The position numbers and the translations under genes were made by a program. A DNA stretch of 64,000 nt from Botrimarina hoheduenensis. GTDB lineage: Bacteria; Planctomycetota; Planctomycetia; Pirellulales; Lacipirellulaceae. Below the pieces are notes generated by a model. The model had not been told where the DNA came from, made no database searches, and saw only the letters and a program-made list of their open reading frames with translations. Location of the stretch: assembly GCF_007859815.1 (NCBI RefSeq), contig NZ_SJPH01000004.1, forward strand, positions 186,001 through 250,000. The letters are read 5' to 3'. This document shows, in pieces, positions 1 to 8,267 of this stretch. The stretch's first letter is position 1. Each line of letters opens with the position of its first letter.

Positions 1-10
1 CAAGGAGGTA

Positions 11-472
11 TCAAGCAGCGTCACGATTCGTGCTCTCCACGGCCAGCCGGCGTGTTTCGGCGATCGCTTCTCGGATCCGCTCGAAGGGCTCGGCGAGATC
101 GCCGCCAAGATAATTTTCGAGAGCATCGGGCAGCTCTTCGCGCGGGACGTTCGCGAGCAGAACCGCCTGGGTCTCCCCGCTGGAAGCTAGCGGCAAAGCA
201 GCCGGCTCTTCGACGAGCAAAACAGCGGGCTTCCGCGAGGCCGCCCCGAGCAACGTCTGACCGATTACTTCCGCAACCAGGTAAGACCGCAGCGTTGGTC
301 CAAACAAGATCTGTTGGGCGCGGGTGGCTCGGACCGGCTCGGTGCAGTGGAACTCGATCGGTCGGCCCCTTAAGCAGACCAAGAGATACCCCCCCACGAG
401 GGTCCCCTCGGGCTCTTCGTGGACCAGCAAGTATCCCAAACACTCGGCGTTCGTTGGGGTTTCGTTCGTCAA
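11..472 (-). CDS. Hypothetical protein, 153 aa
   Basis: I do not recognise this 153-residue protein. The reading frame opens with TTG and contains no internal Met, so the start is uncertain. It has no signal peptide or membrane segment. The composition is mixed alpha/beta with short hydrophobic strands (LLVHEEPEGT, AVLLVEEPA) and a charged helical end (AEPFERIREAIAETRRLA). The length and the regular strand pattern suggest a small soluble domain, possibly a specificity or adaptor protein, but nothing in it points to a reaction. It runs off towards the left edge and is followed on its 5' side by the structured non-coding stretch 473-1030. Codon use looks like its neighbours, which supports real coding. 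Confidence 0.55.
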   Translation of the reverse strand: MTNETPTNAECLGYLLVHEEPEGTLVGGYLLVCLRGRPIEFHCTEPVRATRAQQILFGPTLRSYLVAEVIGQTLLGAASRKPAVLLVEEPAALPLASSGETQAVLLANVPREELPDALENYLGGDLAEPFERIREAIAETRRLAVESTNRDAA

Positions 473-1030
473 GCAGCAACTCGTGGTGTAATCACAGAAA
501 ACGGGTAGCCATGCTGGTGCGGGCGCGCGGCCGACGATTCGCTCGTGGCGTCCGCGCCCCCCCTCTCAACCATCGGGCCGGCCGGCAAGGTCGCTTTAGC
601 CCGCACGACCCCTCTGAGAGGGTGCCAGCGTCGCTATCGGCACCCTGATAGCGGATTTCGTTGGCCAAGAACGTTGCCCAGAAGCTGGAACCGGCCGCCG
701 CGGGGCGATAGACTGAAGCCTTCGCTGTCGGGGCTAGCCGGCCCTTCGCGGCTTGGGATCGCCCCTCTAGTGAGGGGGTAATCCAGCGGCGTCCCACAGC
801 GCCAGCACACCGGCACAGGGAGTTGTGCCACTTACCGATCGCTTGCACCAACAAACCGCCCTCGTATTTCCTATCCGCTTGAAGCGATCGCTTCGGCGGC
901 CTCCCTTCCGCGACGGCAAGAGGCCCGAGCAACGCACTCACGCCGCACCGCCGCGTCCCACCGTCGATGATCATTCTTCTCCGCACAGCCGATAGCTCGC
1001 GGAGCGGTTCCTCGTAGGACTCTGTCTTCT
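473..1030. other. 558-bp stretch without a convincing gene, hairpin-rich
   Basis: Open frames here are short, overlap in all directions and have arginine/proline-heavy translations typical of non-coding GC-rich DNA. The stretch carries several inverted repeats: overlapping hairpins at 608-653 and another C-C-C-C-T-C / G-A-G-G-G-G hairpin with a TAGT loop at 762-777. I looked for RNase P, tmRNA, SRP and tRNA signatures on both strands and saw none. It lies between two divergently oriented genes, so it must hold promoters for both. Confidence 0.5.
608..653. ncRNA. Candidate structured element: three overlapping, mutually exclusive hairpins
   Basis: Three inverted repeats share arms. Hairpin C is CCCTC-TGA-GAGGG (610-622). 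Hairpin A is GGGTGCC (620-626) with GGCACCC (639-645). Hairpin B is CGCTATC (632-638) with GATAGCG (647-653). A uses the end of C, and B uses the loop of A, so neighbours cannot form fully at once. This is the geometry of an RNA switch, but no expressed transcript, T-tract or known family is visible. The strand is undetermined. Confidence 0.25.
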
Positions 1031-1501
1031 ATGTCACAAAAGCCGTCACTCACGCCGCTGTTCTCGCAGGTTGATGTCACCACGAGCAGCGCGCCGCATT
1101 CAACCGCGCCGGCCGGAGCCGATCAGGCAAACCTGCTGCGTGAGGTGCTCTCAGCACAAGATCGCACGAACGAACTGCTCGAAGAGATGGTTGGCTTGTT
1201 GACGGCTCAGCATCGCCAGCGCAACGCTGAGCTAAACCGTTGGCGTCGCGCGAATCCCGCACTGGCGGACAATTGCCGGCAAGCCGCCGAAGCGCTCAGC
1301 GAGGTTCAGGTCGACTTCCTCGAACGCCTGACTGAAGACGTTGTCGATAACCATCAAGAGATGGCCTACGGCGACTTCATGCTCTCCGAATTTGTTGATC
1401 GCTATGGCCCGCGGCTGGCCCATCTGAACGGCGTAATCCAGGCTCTCGCGCAGCTCGGCGGCGGTTCCGCTCCGGCTCAGGACGCCAGCGAAGAGGGCTG
1501 A
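1031..1501 (+). CDS. Hypothetical helical protein, 156 aa
   Basis: A soluble, mostly alpha-helical protein of 156 residues with no signal peptide. Residues 1-30 are Ser/Thr/Pro-rich and probably disordered. From about residue 33 there are long amphipathic helices (NLLREVLSAQDRTNELLEEM, then RQRNAELNRWRRANPALADN, then a negatively charged helix to about 125) and a Gly/Ala-rich acidic tail. The W-R-R-A-N-P sequence in the middle looks like a conserved short motif. I do not recognise a named family; an adaptor or small coiled-coil scaffold would fit. The ATG at 1031 has no strong ribosome binding site. It is a single gene, separated by 200 bp from the next operon. Confidence 0.6.
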   Translation: MSQKPSLTPLFSQVDVTTSSAPHSTAPAGADQANLLREVLSAQDRTNELLEEMVGLLTAQHRQRNAELNRWRRANPALADNCRQAAEALSEVQVDFLERLTEDVVDNHQEMAYGDFMLSEFVDRYGPRLAHLNGVIQALAQLGGGSAPAQDASEEG

Positions 1502-1702
1502 GCCTCCCCGAGCTGGCAAACGGCGAACCCGACCAGCACGCCACAAATGCAGCTTCTCTGGCAACTCCAAGTGTGGTTGCCGTCTCGCTTGCTGGAGCGG
1601 GCCGTTTGCTGCTAGGCCGCGGGGGGAAGTTGTCGGTCGAGCGGTGGGCCTCTATCGTGCGTTTGTAGTTTTTGCCAACTCCGAATGCCCGCTCACTAAC
1701 AA

Positions 1703-2833
1703 ATGACCGCGTCTTCCACTTCCAGCCCCCCGCTTCCCGCCGCGATCGACCAAGCTCGAGCGGCGCTTGACGCCCACGCCGTGGAAACCGTGCAGTGGCA
1801 CTTCCACGAGTCGACGGGGTGCCCGTTTTGGCTCGATAAGAAGAACGAGCTGAATTTCGATCCGCTGACCGAGATTCGCGGCTTCGACGATCTTAAGAAG
1901 TTTCCGGAGTTTCAAGACGAATGGCTCCGCGGCGGACCGGTGCGGCGATGGGTACCGCGTGGTCTGGGCGATAAGCCCGTCTATGTGTTCGAGACCGGTG
2001 GCACCACCGGCACGCCCAAGAGCCGCATCGCGTGCGAAGACTTCCGCACCGATTACTCGCTGTTCAGCGACACTCTGCCCGACAAACACTTTCCGCCGGG
2101 CAGCAATTGGTTGATGCTCGGGCCCAGTGGGCCGCGCCGTCTGCGGTTGGCGGTAGAACACTTAGCCCAACACCGCGGCGGGATCTGTTTCTGCATCGAT
2201 CTGGACCCCCGCTGGGTCATCAAGTGCCTCAAGAAGGGCTGGATCGACCACGCGAACGAGTACAAAAAGCACTGCATCGATCAAGCGATCACAATCCTCA
2301 CCTCGGGGCACGATGTTCGCTGCATGTTCGGTACGCCCAAGCTGATCGAAGCCCTTTGCTTGCAACTGGAAGAGCGTGGCACGAGTCTCGCCGAGGTTGG
2401 CATCACGGGTATTTTTTCGGGCGGGACCGAGTTCACACCCCAATGGACCAAGTTCTGTGTCGAAGAGCTGTTCGGCGGTCCGCCCGAAGAATCGGGCATC
2501 TACATGACGCCCACCTACGGCAACACGCTGATGGGGTTGGCGTGCAGCGAACCGGTCACCGCCGCCAACGCCTACAAGATCACCTACCACGCGCCGCAGC
2601 CCCGCGCGGTGGTCGAGGTCGTTGACTTTGACGACACGGACCGCGTTGTCGGCTACGGCGAAACGGGCCGCACGAAGCTGACAACGCTCACCAAAGAGTT
2701 CTTCGTGCCCGGATTCCTCGAACGCGACGAGGGGGAGCGCGAACCGCCGCACGCCCTCTATCCGTGGGACGGCGTCAGCGGCGTGCGACCGTTCAGCCGT
2801 TTAGAAGGGGGGACGACCGTCGGGGTGTATTAA
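1703..2833 (+). CDS. ANL-superfamily acyl-adenylating enzyme (PaaK/LuxE-like), lacking the C-terminal subdomain
   Basis: Seen: the adenylate-forming signature ETGGTTGTPKS near residue 97, the A5-type PTYGNT motif near 273, and a YGETGR motif near 315. The protein is 376 residues, against roughly 430-450 for phenylacetate-CoA ligases, and ends soon after the hinge region, so most of the mobile C-terminal subdomain needed for thioester formation is missing. Known: LuxE acyl-protein synthetases are of this size and family and pass the acyl group to a protein partner. Inferred: it activates a carboxylic acid with ATP and hands the acyl-AMP or acyl group to the aldehyde dehydrogenase encoded 141 bp downstream. 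Substrate is unknown. A truncated CoA ligase is the alternative reading. Confidence 0.72.
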   Translation: MTASSTSSPPLPAAIDQARAALDAHAVETVQWHFHESTGCPFWLDKKNELNFDPLTEIRGFDDLKKFPEFQDEWLRGGPVRRWVPRGLGDKPVYVFETGGTTGTPKSRIACEDFRTDYSLFSDTLPDKHFPPGSNWLMLGPSGPRRLRLAVEHLAQHRGGICFCIDLDPRWVIKCLKKGWIDHANEYKKHCIDQAITILTSGHDVRCMFGTPKLIEALCLQLEERGTSLAEVGITGIFSGGTEFTPQWTKFCVEELFGGPPEESGIYMTPTYGNTLMGLACSEPVTAANAYKITYHAPQPRAVVEVVDFDDTDRVVGYGETGRTKLTTLTKEFFVPGFLERDEGEREPPHALYPWDGVSGVRPFSRLEGGTTVGVY

Positions 2834-2974
2834 TTGCCCGGGTTCGGCAGCGCCTCGTAAAGCTTGCCGACGGCATCGGTCCTTCTTTAGCAACCTTCAT
2901 CGAATCCGCCTGGCGTGCGGCCACCGCTGCCTGCCAGGCTGATACACACCGACACCACGCGGCTCCCAAGTCTT

Positions 2975-4396
2975 ATGATCGAACTAAAATCTATCCGCTG
3001 GGGTGTGCCTTACGAGTCGCTCGATATCGATGAAGTAAACCACTTCTACACGGGCGAGCCGGTCGCACGCGTCCACACCGTCGGCGGCGGAATCATCCAG
3101 CGCGATGCCAAGAATGCCCGTAACGCCCGCCGAGCGCTGCAAGCGATTCCTCCCGCTGAGCTTGTGGATCGCTTGAAGAAAGCGGGCCAGTTGTTTGAAT
3201 CGGCCACGCTCCCGGTCGGTGATACGCAGCAATCACCCGACGACTTCATCGCTCAGCAGTCGGCTACCACCGGCATGCCGGTCGCCATGTGTCGCGCGAA
3301 TGTCGTCAAGAACGCCTTTGTTCTGAAGAACATCGATCGGATCCTCGAGTGCCTGACGCGTGGTCTGTCACTCGAAATCCTCGCGCGGGGCTACGGCGAT
3401 GAGGGACGCGGAGTAACCGTAAGCTATCAAGCGCAATGCGACGCGCTAGGCGCGGTCCTGCCGAGCAATTCGCCCGGCGTACACACGCTGTGGCTGCCTG
3501 TGATCGCGTTGCAGATGGGGCTCGTGCTCAAGCCAGGCTCGAGCGAACCCTGGACCCCCTACCGCGTATTCGCCGCGATGGTCGAGGCGGGCATCCCCGC
3601 CGAGGCTTTCTGCCTCTACAACGGCGCTGGTGGCGACATCGGCGGGGCCATTCTTTCAAGCTGCCGGCGCTCGATGATCTTCGGCGGGCCGCAAACGGTC
3701 GCCCAGTACGCCGGCAATGAAAAGGTCCAAGTCCATGGACCGGGCTTCTCAAAAGTTTTGCTAGGCGACGACTGCGTCGATGACTGGGAGACGCACGTTG
3801 ATCTGCTGGTCGATAGCGTCTATCGCAACGGCGGCCGTAGCTGCCTGAACGCCAGCAGCGTCTACGCATCGCGGCATACCAAAGAAATCGCGGAAGCGAT
3901 GGCCGCCAAACTGGGGCCGATCGAGGTGCTGCCGCCCGATAATCCGGATGCCGGCCTCGCGGCGTTCACCATCGAGGGTGCCGCGCAAGCCATCTGGAAG
4001 TCGATCGAAAACGACGCCCGCGCGTCGGGTGTCACGCATATGACCGAACCTTACGGGGACCGTCTGGTCGATCGTCCGCCCGTGGCGTACCTACGCCCCG
4101 TTGTGCTGCACCACGCCTCGCACGAGAGCGAAACCCGCAACAAGGAACAGATGTTCCCGATGGTCAACGTTGTCGCGTGTCCGCAAGACAAGATGCTCAC
4201 CGCAATCGGCCCAACGCTCATTTGCTCTGCCATCACGAACGACGAAGCGTTTCGCCGCGACCTCGTGAATTCGATTGATATCGATCGACTCAACCTGGGT
4301 CCGGTCCCCACGCCACAAGTCGATTGGCTCCAACCGCACGAAGGAAACCTGATCGAGTTTCTTTACCGCAGCCGAGCGCTGCAGGTGGCCGGTTGA
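2975..4396 (+). CDS. Aldehyde dehydrogenase superfamily, probably acyl-reducing
   Basis: The start chosen is ATG 2975 (MIELKSIRWGV), giving 473 residues, the usual ALDH length. The catalytic cysteine is clear: GGRSCLNAS, Cys290. The general-base glutamate of the normal E-L-G-G-K motif is absent; residues 254-260 read HGPGFSK. Known: acylating dehydrogenases and LuxC-type reductases also lack this glutamate because they do not hydrolyse the thioacyl intermediate. Inferred: it reduces an activated acyl group, supplied by the upstream adenylating enzyme, to an aldehyde with NAD(P)H. The Rossmann part is less canonical than in ALDH2 (VLPSNSPGVHTLWLP in place of the usual substrate tunnel). It sits in the middle of a three-gene set with an alcohol dehydrogenase 49 bp downstream. 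Confidence 0.75.
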   Translation: MIELKSIRWGVPYESLDIDEVNHFYTGEPVARVHTVGGGIIQRDAKNARNARRALQAIPPAELVDRLKKAGQLFESATLPVGDTQQSPDDFIAQQSATTGMPVAMCRANVVKNAFVLKNIDRILECLTRGLSLEILARGYGDEGRGVTVSYQAQCDALGAVLPSNSPGVHTLWLPVIALQMGLVLKPGSSEPWTPYRVFAAMVEAGIPAEAFCLYNGAGGDIGGAILSSCRRSMIFGGPQTVAQYAGNEKVQVHGPGFSKVLLGDDCVDDWETHVDLLVDSVYRNGGRSCLNASSVYASRHTKEIAEAMAAKLGPIEVLPPDNPDAGLAAFTIEGAAQAIWKSIENDARASGVTHMTEPYGDRLVDRPPVAYLRPVVLHHASHESETRNKEQMFPMVNVVACPQDKMLTAIGPTLICSAITNDEAFRRDLVNSIDIDRLNLGPVPTPQVDWLQPHEGNLIEFLYRSRALQVAG

Positions 4397-4445
4397 TGCG
4401 AGCAAGCACTGCGTCCGTCGCCTCACGGGGGCAGGACAAACCCCA

Positions 4446-5618
4446 ATGACTCCGTTTGACTTCTGCTGTCCGACACGGATCGTCTTCGGCCCTGGCCGCG
4501 TGGCTGAGACCGGAGCGCTGACCGCTTCGCTGGCGGTGCGGCGCGCGCTGGTGGTGTCCGACCCCGGAATCGTGCGCGCCGGGCATACGGGTCGATGCGT
4601 TGCGCTTCTTCAAGCGGCGGGTCTCGAAGCGCACGTCTTCGACGCGGTGCAAGAGAACCCGACGACGCTCGAAGTCGAAGCCGGCGTTCGTGTGGCGCGC
4701 GACTTTACCCCCGACGTGCTTCTTGCCGTTGGCGGCGGCAGCAGCATGGACTGCTGCAAGGGGATCAATTTCTTGTACTCGTGCGGCGGGCAGATGCAGG
4801 ACTACTGGGGCGTCGGCAAAGCGACCGGACCCCTGCTGCCGATGGTCGCTGTGCCGACCACCGCCGGCACCGGCAGCGAGGCGCAGTCGTTCGCCCTGAT
4901 CTCCGACGCGACGACCCACGCCAAGATGGCTTGCGGCGATAAACGCGCCGCCTTTCGGCTGGCGATTCTCGACCCCGAACTTACCCTGACCCAACCCCCC
5001 CGTGTGACAGCGCTCACCGGCATCGATGCGGTCGCGCACACGATCGAAACGCTGGTCTGCAAGAAACGCAACCAGATCTCGATGGCGTTCAGCCGCGAAG
5101 CGTGGCGACTGCTCTCGCAGGGGTTGCCACGCGTGCTGGACGATCCGACGGACCTCATCGCACGGGCTTGGGTGCAACAAGGGGCTTGTCTGGCCGGCTT
5201 GGCGATCGAGAACTCGATGCTCGGTGCCGCCCACGCGCTGGCGAACCCGCTCACCGCGACTTACGGCGTGGTCCATGGCGAGGCTGTTGGGGTGATGCTG
5301 CCGCATGTCGTCGCGCACAACGCCAGTCGATCCAGGGGGGCCCAACGGGCGTACGAAGAGCTGAGCCAGGAAATCCTGCCGACCGATTGGGCCGATCCCG
5401 CGGCCGGATGCCTCGAACTGGAACGGTTCCTGTCCGACCTAGCCCGCAAGGCGAACCTGGCGAGTACGCTAGAAGCGTTGGGAGTCGAGCGTGACCGTTT
5501 GCCCGCCCTTGCCGCCGACGCCGCACGCCAGTGGACCGGCAGCTTCAATCCGGTCGAAATGAGCGAAGATGACTACCTGCGAATCTATCAAGCCGCTTAC
5601 GCCGGCGACGCGTTGTAG
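4446..5618 (+). CDS. Iron-containing alcohol dehydrogenase
   Basis: A 390-residue group III (Fe-ADH) dehydrogenase. The N-terminal NAD(P) fold carries the LAVGGGSSMDCCKG glycine motif (about residue 97). The metal site can be read: Asp in ILDPELTL, His in GIDAVAHTIE, and two His in GAAHALANP and VVHGEAVGVM. Reaction: reversible oxidation of an alcohol to an aldehyde with NAD(P)H; in this setting it probably reduces the aldehyde made by the preceding dehydrogenase. It is 49 bp behind that gene and 25 bp before the secreted beta-propeller, so all are likely one transcript. Substrate cannot be read from the sequence; a role in oxidation rather than reduction is possible. Confidence 0.88.
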   Translation: MTPFDFCCPTRIVFGPGRVAETGALTASLAVRRALVVSDPGIVRAGHTGRCVALLQAAGLEAHVFDAVQENPTTLEVEAGVRVARDFTPDVLLAVGGGSSMDCCKGINFLYSCGGQMQDYWGVGKATGPLLPMVAVPTTAGTGSEAQSFALISDATTHAKMACGDKRAAFRLAILDPELTLTQPPRVTALTGIDAVAHTIETLVCKKRNQISMAFSREAWRLLSQGLPRVLDDPTDLIARAWVQQGACLAGLAIENSMLGAAHALANPLTATYGVVHGEAVGVMLPHVVAHNASRSRGAQRAYEELSQEILPTDWADPAAGCLELERFLSDLARKANLASTLEALGVERDRLPALAADAARQWTGSFNPVEMSEDDYLRIYQAAYAGDAL

Positions 5619-5643
5619 AACGCGATTTCGACCGCCGCGCGTG

Positions 5644-6819
5644 ATGCGGCGTGCTTGGCTGTTCGTGGTCGTTGGCATCTTCTTGCTAACGAGCGGGTCG
5701 ACCGATGCCGCGGACTGGCCGTTCGCGCGCGGCGACGAGCAATCGACCGGCACAGCCCCGTTCGCGCTGCCCGATGATCCCGAAGTCGTCTGGAGCTACG
5801 CACCCGGGGGCGAGGTTTCGTTTGAAGGAGCGCCCGTAATCGCCGCTGGCATCGTGTACCTGGTTGACGCCGACGGCGGGGTCCACGCGCTAAAGCTGCG
5901 GGACGGAGCGGTTGTGTGGGCCACACAGCTTGCTGAGACGATCGTCTTGGCGGGGCCCGCCTTTGACGACAACCGCCTATTCATTGGCGATGCCGATGGT
6001 TTGGTCCGTGCCCTCTCGACGACCGATGGCAAAGAACTCTGGCAATTTGACGCCGAGGGAGAGGTTTACGCCGGCCCCTTGGTCTACCACCCCCCGACGA
6101 GCGATCCGCTGCTGTTGGTCACAACCGAACTGGGCCGGCTGTATGCGCTCAACCCGGTGACGGGCATCGAACAATGGCGCTACGAGATCAAAGACCCGCT
6201 CCGCTGCGCGCCGACGGTAGTGGCGGGGCACGCCCTGCTCGCCGGGTGCGACGGAAAACTGCACACCGTCGAACTGCAAAACGGCACGCAAGCGGGCTTC
6301 ACCGAGATCGGCGGTCCGACCGGTTGCACGGCCGCCGTGCGCGACGGCGTCGCCTACTTCGGCACCGAAGCGGGCGTCTTCTATGCCATTGATGCAAACG
6401 ACCCGCAAAAGCCTGCCGTCGCGTGGACTTTTTCCGATCCGCGGCGGCGGCAAGGAATCCGTACCGCGGCGGCAGTCGGAGTATCGACAACGGTCTTCGG
6501 CAATCAAGCCAAAGCCGTTTACGCTCTCGCATCGCGACAGGGTGAGCGATTGTGGGTCAAAACACTCAAGAGCCGGCTCGAAGCGGCTCCACTCATCGTC
6601 GGTGACCGGGTGCTCCTCGCAACCAGCCGCGGCAGGCTGCTGTTGCTTGACCTCGCGACGGGCGAGGAAGCGTGGCAGTACGAGGCCGGGGGCGGGTTCT
6701 TGGCCGATCCGGCCGCCGCTGACGGTCGGGTAATTGTCGCTAGCACCGACGGCGTGGTGTACTGTCTGGGCGAAGGGAACGACGAGCCCGCCTCCGCCCC
6801 GCACAACGCCGACCGCTGA
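5644..6819 (+). CDS. Secreted PQQ-like beta-propeller protein
   Basis: The ATG at 5644 gives a signal peptide (basic start MRRAW, hydrophobic LFVVVGIFLLTSG, cleavage near TDAADWPFA). The rest consists of seven or so blades with the recurring pattern of the PQQ/BamB propeller: GIVYLVDADGGVHAL, RLFIGDADGLVRAL, LLVTTELGRLYALN, VAYFGTEAGVFYAID, RVLLATSRGRLLLLD, RVIVASTDGVVYCL, with tryptophan-docking G-x-x-x-W repeats (DGAVVW, DGKELWQF, GIEQWRY, GEEAWQY). No cytochrome c or clear PQQ-ligand cluster is visible, so it is probably a binding or scaffold propeller rather than a dehydrogenase. Its position behind the alcohol dehydrogenase is the only hint to a role; periplasmic location follows from the signal peptide. 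Confidence 0.8.
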   Translation: MRRAWLFVVVGIFLLTSGSTDAADWPFARGDEQSTGTAPFALPDDPEVVWSYAPGGEVSFEGAPVIAAGIVYLVDADGGVHALKLRDGAVVWATQLAETIVLAGPAFDDNRLFIGDADGLVRALSTTDGKELWQFDAEGEVYAGPLVYHPPTSDPLLLVTTELGRLYALNPVTGIEQWRYEIKDPLRCAPTVVAGHALLAGCDGKLHTVELQNGTQAGFTEIGGPTGCTAAVRDGVAYFGTEAGVFYAIDANDPQKPAVAWTFSDPRRRQGIRTAAAVGVSTTVFGNQAKAVYALASRQGERLWVKTLKSRLEAAPLIVGDRVLLATSRGRLLLLDLATGEEAWQYEAGGGFLADPAAADGRVIVASTDGVVYCLGEGNDEPASAPHNADR

Positions 6820-6916
6820 TTCGGTTAGGCTAGGGGGCGGATCCCGCACCCTACTGATTATCCGATCCCGCCGATCAAAGATCGCTGTGGGGCCACTACC
6901 AGCGGCAAGGACTGAC

Positions 6917-8212
6917 ATGGCAGAAGCCACCAAGACCGACGTCGGTTCGTACTTCATCAGCAACTACCCTCCCTTCTCCCAATGGTCGAAGGAAGCGGTG
7001 GAAGAGGCGCTCGCTGCGCTCGCCGCGCCGCCCCAGGGCGACGCCCCGTTGGGCCTCTACCTGCATCTGCCCTTCTGTCGCAAGCGATGCAAGTTCTGCT
7101 ACTTCAAAGTCTTTACCGATAAGAACGGTAGCGAAGTGGAACGCTACCTCGCCGCGCTCTCGAAAGAGATCGAGTTGGTGAGCCGTCAGCCCCTGATGGG
7201 GGATCGGCCGTTCCGCTTTGTCTACTTCGGCGGCGGTACGCCCTCGTTCCTCTCCAGCCGACAGCTCACGCGACTGGTAGATCGGCTCCGCGAGAATATC
7301 GACTGGTCGCGCGCCGAAGAGGTTACCTTCGAGTGCGAGCCCGGCACGCTGAGCGAAGCCAAGGTCGGAACGCTCCGCGAGATCGGCGTGACACGGCTTT
7401 CGCTTGGCGTGGAGCACTTCGACGACGCCATCCTGCGCGATAACGGCCGTGCACACGAATCCATGGAGATCGATCGGGCCTGGCCCTGGATCACCGCTGC
7501 GGGGTTTGACAACGTCAACGTCGATCTGATCGCCGGAATGATGGGCGACACCACTGAGAAGTGGCGCGCGGCCGTCGAGCGTACGCTGGCCCTCGACCCG
7601 GACAGCGTCACGATCTATCAGATGGAACTCCCCTACAACACGGTGATCTCGCAAGGCGTATTGGCCGGCGAGGAATCGCCGATCGCCAGTTGGGAGCAGA
7701 AACGCGAATGGGTCTCTTGGGCGTTCGATCGGTTTCTGGAGAGCGGCTACGAACAGTCGAGCGCCTACACGGTCGTCAAACCGGGCGGTGTCTTCAGCTA
7801 TCGCGACAACCTCTGGCGGGGCAGCGACCTGTTGGCCACCGGCATCGCCAGCTTCGGCCACGCCGCTGGCGTTCACTATCAGAACCTGCCCGAATGGGAG
7901 TCTTATCTCAGCAGCCTCGAAGCGGGAACACTGCCCGTGGGGCGTGCGCTGCGCATCACGCCCCACCAAGCGCTCGTGCGCGAGATGATCTTGCAGCTCA
8001 AAAAGGGCTGGCTCGACCCAAGCTACTTCCAGAGCAAATTCGGTGTCGATATCCGCACGCAATGGCAAGCTGAATGGGCCGAGCACGAAGCGAACGGTTA
8101 CGTTCTCCAACGCGAAGATCGTATCGAACTCACCCGGGCTGGCCTGCTGCGTATCGATTCGCTCCTTCCCGTTTTCTTTGAAGAAGAACATCGCGGAGTC
8201 CGGTACACGTAA
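6917..8212 (+). CDS. HemW/HemN-like radical SAM protein
   Basis: The start at ATG 6917 is preceded by AAGGA at a good distance and gives 431 residues. The radical SAM cluster motif is CRKRCKFC (Cys54, Cys58, Cys61; C-x3-C-x2-C). It is followed by YFKVF, so the fourth cysteine that often follows in HemW/HemN (C-x-C) is missing. Other family marks are YFGGGTPSFL, the FECEPGTL strand, RLSLGVEHFDD, and NVDLIAGMMG. The C-terminal HemN-type region is present (residues about 330-430). HemW proteins are haem chaperones, while HemN oxidises coproporphyrinogen III; neither role is proven here. The gene continues the same-strand run of the reductive module, 97 bp behind the propeller gene, so an unusual role connected with it is conceivable. 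Confidence 0.78.
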   Translation: MAEATKTDVGSYFISNYPPFSQWSKEAVEEALAALAAPPQGDAPLGLYLHLPFCRKRCKFCYFKVFTDKNGSEVERYLAALSKEIELVSRQPLMGDRPFRFVYFGGGTPSFLSSRQLTRLVDRLRENIDWSRAEEVTFECEPGTLSEAKVGTLREIGVTRLSLGVEHFDDAILRDNGRAHESMEIDRAWPWITAAGFDNVNVDLIAGMMGDTTEKWRAAVERTLALDPDSVTIYQMELPYNTVISQGVLAGEESPIASWEQKREWVSWAFDRFLESGYEQSSAYTVVKPGGVFSYRDNLWRGSDLLATGIASFGHAAGVHYQNLPEWESYLSSLEAGTLPVGRALRITPHQALVREMILQLKKGWLDPSYFQSKFGVDIRTQWQAEWAEHEANGYVLQREDRIELTRAGLLRIDSLLPVFFEEEHRGVRYT

Positions 8213-8267
8213 GATCTCCTCGGCTTGCGCGACGCGACCCCCTCCCCCCCTCCGGTGAGACTTCAAC

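Noticed and set aside
620..653. H-type pseudoknot from hairpins A and B
   Set aside because: Only one base would have to span a 7-bp stem, which is sterically impossible; alternative hairpins are the better reading.
492..986. 164-codon minus-strand frame in the left intergenic region
   Set aside because: Arg/Gly/Ala-rich translation without domain; the DNA is better explained by inverted repeats.
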